DNA of 53,127 nucleotides from Priapulus caudatus. Its lineage: Eukaryota; Priapulida; Priapulimorpha; Priapulimorphida; Priapulidae. The notes under the pieces were generated by a model. It was not told where the DNA came from. It saw only the letters and a program-made list of their open reading frames with translations, and searched no databases. Every line of letters starts with the position of its first letter. The stretch's first letter is position 1. Positions 47,301 through 53,127 of the stretch are shown one piece after another. Location of the stretch: the NCBI RefSeq assembly GCF_000485595.1, contig NW_014577223.1:18756-71882 (forward strand), in the 5' to 3' direction. A program made the translations under genes and the position numbers.

Positions 47301-49933
47301 CTAACAAATAAAAAAAAAAAAGAGTAAAAAATTAAAAATGATACTATCACTACAAGCAGGTAGGGTAAAGCGGAAAACAAAGGAAAAAGCAGAAAAAATG
47401 AAGTCCCCAGCTGGAGCTCGGAACCCGCCGAATCCCGGGGTGGGGGTAGTGAAGTGAGAATGGGATTTCTAGGCATTAGGCACTGTCGGGCGCCGGTTAA
47501 GGATGATAAACCGTGGAATTCACGCGTATCATATGCAAACTCGTATGCTGGGAATGAACTAAGAATTTTTATGAATTTTTTAACTCTTTTCTTCAGCCAG
47601 AACCAGTCCTCCCAGACATGCTGTATTCTGAAAATATCTTTGTTTGCTCTCATTAGGCTGCGATGTCTCTTAGCTATGCGAGTACACATATCTAATTCGC
47701 CGCTGCACGACAACTTGTATATAATACTAGCAGACTAATACGCACGCTACAACGACCAAATCCGTGACTCCTGTAAAATTATAAACTTTCATGTAAGGGA
47801 CATTCAGTGAAGTAAATATCACTGTCAAACTGATAAAGGAAAACAGCGAAACAAAAAAACCATTTTGAGAGAAAACAAAGCAGCGCCAATTCTATAGTGT
47901 AGCAGGGCGTAGGGGAAAAAGTGCCGCAGTTCAGTTGACCACGTTGTTAAAGAAAAAACCGCAATAATCTATCTATCTATCTATCTTATCTATTATCTTA
48001 TCTATCTATCTATCTATCTATCTATCTTCTATCTATCATATCCTATTTACACTACATCCTATCAATCTATCTATCTATCATCCTATCTATTCTATCTTAA
48101 TCTATCATACTCTATCATCATCATAATCCTAATCGTCATCCATGCCACTGATCCATCCCATCCTCGCACGCAGTCCATGCCATAGCCATGCCATGGCATC
48201 CAGCCATCCATCTCATCTATCCCATATACCCAGGGTTAACCCAGCCCACCCCATGCCCCCCCATCCCCATTCCTCTTCTATCCGCATCCCTATCACCATC
48301 CCTTCACCTACTATGCCAATCTCATGGGATCTGATCCGATAGGATAGATTCTATCATCTATCTATCTATCTCTATGTCTATCTATCTATCTAACTATTCT
48401 ATCTATCTATCTTATCTATCTTATCTGTACTAATCTATCTATCTATCTATCCATCTACCATGCATCCATCCAATTCCATGCCCATGCCAGCCATCCCTCC
48501 ATTCCATCCATTCCACGCATTCATGCCATGCCATTTAGCCATGTCATTCATCATCCCATCCCTTCATCCCATCCCATTATACCCATGTGGACCCATCGCA
48601 CCCTCCATCCCATCGTCTTCTATCCCACCGCATCCCATCCATCCTATGCCATCTCATTGGGATCTATCCGATTCCCCACGCAGTATCGGACCCCATCCCC
48701 CATCCACTCCAATCCTCAAACAATAAAAAATGAAATATAAAAATATAAAGAACATGAACAATACATAATAAATAATAAATATTAGTAAAAATAATAGTAA
48801 TAAATAAATTGTAATTTTTTCAATTTTAACTCTTAATGATTTTTAATGAATGTTAGTAAATTATTTTTTACATTTTGAAATTCACGCTGAAGCGGCAGAA
48901 GTAGATACTAAAGAGAAAAAAAGTAAATGAGAAATTTTTTCCCCCAGCTCAGATTTGAACCCGGAATCTCGGGTTGTGAAACCGAGCTCCTACAGACTAC
49001 GCTACGGCGGCGGGTAAAACACACATAAAAAATTCCCACCTACGTGATGATTGAATTTGGACTTTTACAATTTTTTTTTTACTTTTTAACTTTTTTAAAT
49101 TTTTGTCTCAGCCAGAACAATCTGCAAGACGTGGTGATTCTGAATATATCTTCAGTTAGCGCGATTGAGTGAAAAATCACGGAGAAAAGCGAGGTCAAAC
49201 AAACACAAGCACTAAAACACAAGATTAGCTGCTTTATAGTAAGGATAGATGGGGAAGTAATAGATACTAGAAACTAATACATACTTGTCAGAGGGAGGGG
49301 TTCCAGAATCCGTCCTGTCCAGAAGCTGGTCTGTGACCTTCTCTTCATCGTCGTTGTACGATCCCATGTTGCCACGCAGTTCTTTAACGTCTGATGTGGC
49401 TTCACTCACACTCCCAGATTCCTATACGTGCAAGAGAAGAACACGTAAATGTACATCATCCTTTGTACCAAAGCCACGTGGGCAACGACACAAAGTGTAT
49501 ATAGTACGCAGACATATGTGATTGACGACGGAAGCAAATAATGTACTTTTCAAAAGCGGTTAGCGAAGGAACACGTGCACGTTCCAAATCGACACACATT
49601 GCTATAGTAACCAGCTATAATGTAGAAACTAGGTACCGACCCACATTTATCCATTTTTATGCAAAATTTTGTTTTTATCAAAGGTTTACATCAGTGGGTA
49701 GACGTTTGACTCATGCACACGTGATCTTTCACCCTAACATTCTGTATGAAATTTACTTGTTTTGCAAATACTACCTATTGCGTTCAATGTGATCACAGTT
49801 CTATAACTTTTATAGGCATGGCAACAACAGACATAACAATAAGAACTGACAGCAAGTCCATCTCACAGGTCTTTCAGCTTTCAAACAAAGGCATACCAAA
49901 ATCAGTCGCTCTTACCTTGTCGACGCCTTTCAT
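38348..49933 (-). CDS. Equilibrative nucleoside transporter, SLC29 family (complete)
   Basis: SLC29/ENT proteins carry nucleosides down their gradient across plasma or organelle membranes. Exons on the minus strand: 49916-49933, 49285-49421, 45507-45588, 45157-45314, 44716-44810, 44054-44104, 43671-43756, 43163-43312, 42659-42790, 42085-42199, 41298-41383, 40871-41070, 38348-38468. They sum to 1431 nt, 476 residues plus stop, the usual ENT size. A TAA sits directly before the start ATG. Features: acidic/Ser-rich N tail; TM1 with GLGQLLPWNFF (64-74); sequons N87 and N91 in the first outer loop; AGQAIAGMFAS around 207-217; the DLIGR motif with D358 and R362, matching the substrate-contacting Asp/Arg of TM8 in human ENT1; NGYLAS (424-429); terminal TM with ETGG (445-448). 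Eleven hydrophobic segments are expected for the family. The intron after 45507 has a GC donor, confirmed by frame and homology. Which ENT paralogue (1, 2 or 3 type) is unclear. Confidence 0.95.
39173..39207. repeat. CAAGAGCGT hairpin in ENT last intron
   Basis: ACAAGAGCGTATTAACCTAC and CCTAACACGCTCTTGA are near reverse complements with a stem of about 13 bp. It is the same style as hairpins at 10762 and 14299. Confidence 0.7.
39486..40256. mobile_element. TTAA-type DNA transposon remnant in ENT last intron
   Basis: Ends AGGTAGCTTCCCTCGAACTT and AAGTTCGAGGGAATCTCCCT are inverted repeats (about 22 of 26 bp matching) and are flanked on both sides by TTAA (39482-39485, 40257-40260). TTAA duplications are typical of piggyBac and Kolobok superfamilies; the AGG start fits Kolobok better, which is inference. 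The 771-bp interior shows no transposase. Confidence 0.8.
41801..41849. repeat. Perfect-stem hairpin in ENT intron
   Basis: CCATAGATATACAC (41801-41814) pairs with GTGTATATCTATGG (41836-41849), with an inner CAACACATGTGTTG palindrome in the loop. The whole is bracketed by GGTGTAG on both sides. Small fold-back structure in the intron between exons 41298-41383 and 42085-42199. Confidence 0.85.
45791..46000. mobile_element. MITE with GGGTGATACTCC ends and 8-bp duplication
   Basis: Left end GGGTGATACTCCATCAGGAG and right end CTCCTAATGGAGCGTTAACC are inverted, with a shared AGGAGTGTTCCCAACTTT. Flanked by identical ATTTTACA at 45783-45790 and 46001-46008. The interior has GTTAGGGTTAGG telomere-like repeats (45878-45912) and an ATTAATC tandem array. 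Superfamily unresolved (8-bp duplication fits hAT, MULE or Merlin). Confidence 0.88.
46253..46471. mobile_element. MITE with GAAGGGGTCGTTGTCA ends and 8-bp duplication
   Basis: TIRs GAAGGGGTCGTTGTCATATC and GATATGACAACGACCCTTC are followed inward by AGGTACTACATATATGTA on both arms. Flanked by TAATTCTT at 46245-46252 and 46472-46479. Centre: CCCTAACTCTAACCCTAACC telomere-like repeats. Length 219 bp, no coding capacity. Confidence 0.9.
46868..47013 (+). repeat. Possible tRNA-derived SINE with CTAT tail
   Basis: CATAGCGCAGCGATGGGGCA matches the pol III A-box pattern (TRGCNNAGYNGG). About 110 bp later the sequence ends in ACCTATCTATCTATC, a simple-repeat tail as in many SINEs. A convincing B-box is not visible, so the call is tentative. 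Confidence 0.35.
47014..47265. repeat. Degenerate CCAT tetranucleotide array
   Basis: Irregular CCATCC/GCCAT repeats over about 250 bp give Pro/His/Ser open frames on one strand and Gly/Trp/Met on the other. Low complexity, not a gene. Confidence 0.9.
47396..47700 (-). repeat. tRNA-like repeat unit, copy 1
   Basis: On the minus strand TTCAGAATACAGCATGTC and TGGTTCTGGCTGAAG are followed by a spacer and then GGGATTCGGCGGGTTCCGAG with CTCCAGCTGGGG. The same order occurs in the 48941-49170 copy. The B-box-like GGGTTCCGAG suggests a pol III origin. Each copy is followed on its 3' side by CCAT/ATCT satellites. Confidence 0.5.
47965..48725. repeat. ATCT and CCAT tetranucleotide arrays
   Basis: ATCT runs (47965-48125 and 48340-48450) alternate with degenerate CCAT/CATCC arrays (48130-48320 and 48455-48715). 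The second CCAT block shares GCCATCTCATTGGGATCT-like words with the first, indicating a segmental duplication of roughly 330 bp. Not coding. Confidence 0.9.
48941..49170 (-). repeat. tRNA-like repeat unit, copy 2
   Basis: Minus strand: the A-box-like TAGCGTAGTCTGTAGGAGC (48986-49004) and B-box GGTTCAAATC (48952-48961) are spaced as in a tRNA. The putative anticodon loop TTCACAA would carry CAC (valine). The acceptor and T stems do not pair, so it is not a functional tRNA but a tRNA-derived repeat head. Upstream it shares TTCAGAATCACC and GTTCTGGCTGA with copy 1. Confidence 0.6.
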
Positions 49934-50030
49934 TATGGATGGGCTATCATACACAAGTACTGAAACCACTGGCAAACACCACCAATTACCATGTGAAATT
50001 TATACCAATTCCTGCTTGACTAAATGCTGA
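49934..50030. promoter_or_regulatory. Short ENT 5' flank
   Basis: Only about 100 bp separate the ENT start codon from the large palindrome at 50031. No TATA box is evident. Promoter position is inferred from location only. Confidence 0.25.
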
Positions 50031-50614
50031 AATGACAGCCGAAACTACAATTTCTTTTTGATTCTCACCTTATGAATATCCCTACTTAGGCACCTTGACC
50101 TATATATATAGGAACACAAGGTGTAAGCCGCCACTCACGAGTAACACACCATAGGATCTAACGTTAACAGTAAGATTGCACTCCACTAATCTGTATGTGG
50201 ACCAGAAAATACAAGGTAAAGATAACCTCGTTTATGAGTGCACGCTATCAGTGCCACAAGAAAAATGTCCGAAAACGGCCGGTGCATTATTAGGTCAATT
50301 ACACCACTATCCAGACTTGAAACTACACGAGCATGTCTGACCGAGCTCACCTTTAAAAAACCCGTCTGTTAAAGGTGAGTTCGGTCAGATGTGCTCCTGT
50401 AGTTTGCGAGGTTAAGTGAGGTTATCTTCACCACGTGCTTTCTGGTCCACATACAGATTAGTGGAGTGCAATCTTACTGTTAACGTTAGATCATATGGTG
50501 TGTTACTCGTGAGTGGCGGCTTACACCTTGTCCCTATATATAGGTGAAGGTGCCTAAGTTGTGATATGCATATAAGGTGAGAAGCAAAAAGAAATTGTAC
50601 TTTCGGCTGTCATT
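50031..50614. mobile_element. 584-bp palindromic (fold-back) element upstream of ENT
   Basis: The left end AATGACAGCCGAAACTACAA pairs with the right end TTGTACTTTCGGCTGTCATT. Complementarity continues through CACCTTAT, AAGCCGCCACTCACGAG, GATTGCACTCCACTAATCTG to a centre near 50360 (CTCACCTTTA/TAAAGGTGAG). The left arm carries about 90 extra bases near 50240-50330. No obvious target duplication and no coding capacity. Confidence 0.88.
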
Positions 50615-51743
50615 AACAATTGAACAATTTAATGTTAAAAACATTTTTCTTGTTTAAGTTTTGACAGCACTGTTAGTTTTTATATTAATTTAGCTCTGAT
50701 CTAAAGGACACTTGTGAGTCTTTTACTGCTTCGCGAGTACTATATGAGTTTTAACTCCATAAAAAACTTATGGTTCTTACAACATTCAGAACGTTTTACA
50801 ATTGGATACACAATTTTTTAATTTTTAATTTTCTGATTGTTGCCATATACATTGGGAATAATAGTTGTTTTATGCAACTCTAATTTCTAAACGACAGTTA
50901 GACATTTAAAAATGCTGCCTTTATTATTTTAACAAATTGTGATGAAAAATATATACATGGTACTGTTTGAATTCTTAGGGAAAGATCCATTTTAAGACAC
51001 GTGTCATCCTGTCACGAGAAGAGCAATTACAAAACAAAAGCATACTATATATGAATAGCACTCTAGGATCGATAAAGGCTCACTATAGGTGCAATGTTAC
51101 ACTATGCTAACCATATGATACACAGTGCAATATTCATACAAATGTAATTAAAGAGAAAGCTAAAGATGAGCGGATAAAGGGAGAGAGACGGAATGAGCAA
51201 GGGAGAGAGTGGGAGGGAAGGGGAGAAAGGACAGGATGGAGGGAGAGAAAGGGATGCAAAGAGACTAACTAATAGAAAGAGAAAGCATGTGAGAGAGAAA
51301 GAGGGATGGAGGGATAGAGCGAGAGAGAGAATGAGATGAGAGAAACCTAACCCTAACCCTAACTCTAACCCAAACTATTGGGGGGGGGGGGAGTCAGTGT
51401 CTTTCATAACAGACAAATGTCAAAGGAGATGAAATGATAATATTTTTACTAAAATATTATGCTTACTGAATCACTCCCAGCATGTGTTCACATGATCATC
51501 GTTTGTTAATTGTGAAATAAGAAGTTTATTCCTACTGAAAGTTGTTGTTGACCTTTCTATTCGATCAAATTTATCTCTATATGTCTTCGAGATGGTCTCT
51601 TGGACTTTGAAGAGTAATCTTTGAGGTTACGAGGTTATCATAGATGCTGCTAGCTGCTAGTAGGCTATACGTCTTGTGCTAAGCTGAATCAGATAATGGC
51701 AGAATGGCTAATCTTGCAGAAAATTATACTTATATTACACTTA
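50615..51743. other. Intergenic; purine-rich tract and telomere-like repeat
   Basis: 50615-51140 is plain AT-rich DNA. 51148-51342 is a strong GA tract (GAGAGAGAGAATGAGATGAG). 51345-51375 is CCTAACCCTAACCCTAACTC followed by a ten-G run. No gene seen. Confidence 0.75.
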
Positions 51744-52220
51744 CAGTAGAAATCCAAAAATCTGGACTGCTCTGGGATTGGGTCGCTCTGGACTTTCGGA
51801 TTTTCCGGATTCTCGGGCAGTAGTTTTAAAATTCAAATTTCAGGAGGAATAAAGAAGAGATAAACAGGTAAATTTTGATAGTTTATTCATTAGCAAATAC
51901 AGCATGCTTCATTTATCAAAACAAGCAGAAAAATAAAAGATAAAGATCTTATAACTTTTAAAAATAAAGTCAACACTTGACAAAAATGTCAACAAAAAAT
52001 TTTCACTACAAAAAAGACCGTGTAATGCTTGAAATCATGTTTAAACCTAAACATTTTAAAAGAAAAATACAGTAAACAAATGAAAGTGGAAGTTTTTTTA
52101 TACAAATTAATTATTTATTTTGAGTTTAATAAACAAACCAGAGTTAAATTTTAGTTTTCGAAAAGTCTGGATTCTCGGGTGGTCCGGACTTCTGGCATCC
52201 GGATTTTTGGACTTCTACTG
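51744..52220. mobile_element. Pogo/mariner-like MITE, TA target duplication
   Basis: CAGTAGAAATCCAAAAATCT at the left is inverted at the right as GGATTTTTGGACTTCTACTG, with subterminal GGATTCTCGGG on both arms. TA dinucleotides flank both ends (51742-51743, 52221-52222). Ends beginning CAGTNGAANTCC and TA duplications fit Tc1/mariner elements of the pogo/Tigger group. The 477-bp interior is AT-rich and non-coding. Confidence 0.88.
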
Positions 52221-52358
52221 TATAGACTAAGTATACTATAGTATTGTGACCCAGCAAACGCATTAACGCATGACATGTGATAAACTAATCAGTAATCCGG
52301 GGTGCTAAACTGTATGTAAGATGTGTGGCAAAATTGTAGACTACGGTAAAACCTTGTT

Positions 52359-53118
52359 ATACCGCCCCTCGTAATACCTCCAATCTCACTTATCGCCGCC
52401 AGCTTTATGGCTATGTACAATCCTATATAAACGCATTGAGTAGAACATGTGCGACTCGCTGCGACTGCGCTGCGACTGACAATTTTCCAGTCGCAGACCC
52501 GTTGCTGACAGTCGCAGGGGTGCTTATGTCGAACTTTCTCTGCGACGCGATCGTCGCTGCGACTTGCAACCAGTTGCAGAAAATCAGTCGCAATGCAATC
52601 GCGTCGCGTCGCAAGGCTGCAAGCCTAGCGCAGACTTGCGACTTTTGGTTGCTCGTCGCTGCAACCTGCAACCGCATGCGATCGGTCGCACGCTTCACCG
52701 TGTGTATGCGATTTCGAAGCAATTTCGACTGCGATTCTAGAATCGCAGTCAAAATTGCTTCGAAATAGCATACACACGGTGAAGCGTACAACTGATCGCA
52801 TGCGGTTGCAGGTTGCAGCGACGAGCAACCAAAAGTCGCAAGTCTGCGCTAGGCTTGCAGCCTTGCGACACGACGCGATTGCATTGCGACTGATTTTCTG
52901 CAACTGGTTGCAAGTCGCAGCGACGATTGCGTCGCAGAGAAAGTCCACATAAGCACCCCTGCGACTGTCAGCGACGGGTCTGCGACTGGAAAATTGTCAG
53001 TCGCAGCGCAGTCGCAGCGAGTCGCACATGTTCTACTCAATGCGTTTATATAGGATTGTACATAGCCATAAAGCTGGCGGTGATAAGTGAGATTGGCGGT
53101 ATTACCAGGGGCGGTATT
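52359..53118. mobile_element. 760-bp near-perfect palindrome with repeated GCGAC motifs
   Basis: The two arms of about 380 bp are nearly exact reverse complements, meeting at ATTCTAGAAT (centre 52738/52739). Each arm contains about 14 GCGAC/GTCGC pentamers, often as CTGCGACTGCG, plus GCAACC words. Ends are ATACCGCCCCT-like. Both strands read as almost the same Arg/Cys/Ala-rich open frame because of the symmetry; these are not genes. The right end reaches a repeated GGCGGTATTACCAGGG at the window edge. Confidence 0.92.
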
Positions 53119-53127
53119 ACCAGGGGC

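Larger units (their letters stand above)
45589..49284. other. Large ENT intron filled with inserted elements
   Basis: The 3.7-kb intron between ENT exons 2 and 3 is far larger than the gene's other central introns. It contains two MITEs with target duplications, tRNA-derived repeats and CCAT/ATCT satellites listed separately. No coding exon is needed here because the flanking phases (2 to 2) already match. Confidence 0.8.

Noticed and set aside
47015-48740. Pro/His/Ser-rich frames in CCAT arrays
   Set aside because: Tetranucleotide repeat translations, open on both strands, no start or splice context.
48941-49013. Functional tRNA-Val (CAC) on the minus strand
   Set aside because: A- and B-box are present, but the acceptor stem and T stem do not pair, so it is better explained as a tRNA-derived repeat.
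52423-53040. Four open frames of 60-122 codons giving nearly the same protein on both strands
   Set aside because: This is a direct result of palindrome symmetry plus stop-poor GCGAC repeats, not evidence of a coding gene.

Overview
This is nuclear DNA from a eukaryote, most likely an animal. Three recognisable protein-coding genes are split into many short exons whose splice phases all agree. One gene is a basal-body/cilium coiled-coil protein, one is a metazoan-type Dicer and one is an SLC29 nucleoside transporter. Intergenic and intronic DNA is AT-rich and packed with small DNA transposons (hAT, PIF/Harbinger, TTAA-type, pogo/mariner-like), tRNA-derived repeats and TTAGGG-like telomeric motifs. 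An invertebrate, perhaps an early-branching one such as a sponge, fits, but the sequence does not fix the phylum. I see no bacterial genes, CRISPR array, rRNA or convincing functional tRNA.

Layout. (1) 302-6405, minus strand: 5' part of a Dicer gene, 13 exons and 534 codons, covering the complete helicase module; the PAZ/RNase III part would lie beyond position 1. (2) 6.4-9.1 kb: upstream region with a CpG-rich patch, microsatellites and hairpins. (3) 9.1-30.7 kb: no confident conserved gene; nested and duplicated mobile elements, including a 6-kb block present twice in permuted order (9137-15257 and 24262-30718). It also holds inverted arrays of GTGCGT/ACGCAC and AGCGAAATGTGC-type repeats, and a 25-N assembly gap at 21191-21215 flanked by the same sequence on both sides. 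The copies differ mainly by single-base insertions and deletions, so consensus quality and false duplication must be considered. (4) 31393-36382, plus strand: BBOF1-like coiled-coil gene, 10 well-supported exons plus an uncertain first exon. (5) 38348-49933, minus strand: complete equilibrative nucleoside transporter, 13 exons and 476 residues, convergent with BBOF1, its introns full of inserted elements. (6) 50.0-53.1 kb: two very long palindromes and a pogo-like MITE.

The three genes have unrelated jobs (small-RNA processing, cilium orientation, nucleoside uptake) and I see no operon-like link. The most notable non-coding signals are: several TIR families that each carry telomere-like repeats in their interior; palindromic elements able to fold into hairpins with arms of several hundred bases; two GC-AG introns proven by frame and homology; and a lysine-rich mini-exon 10 kb upstream of BBOF1 that is splice-compatible with it.
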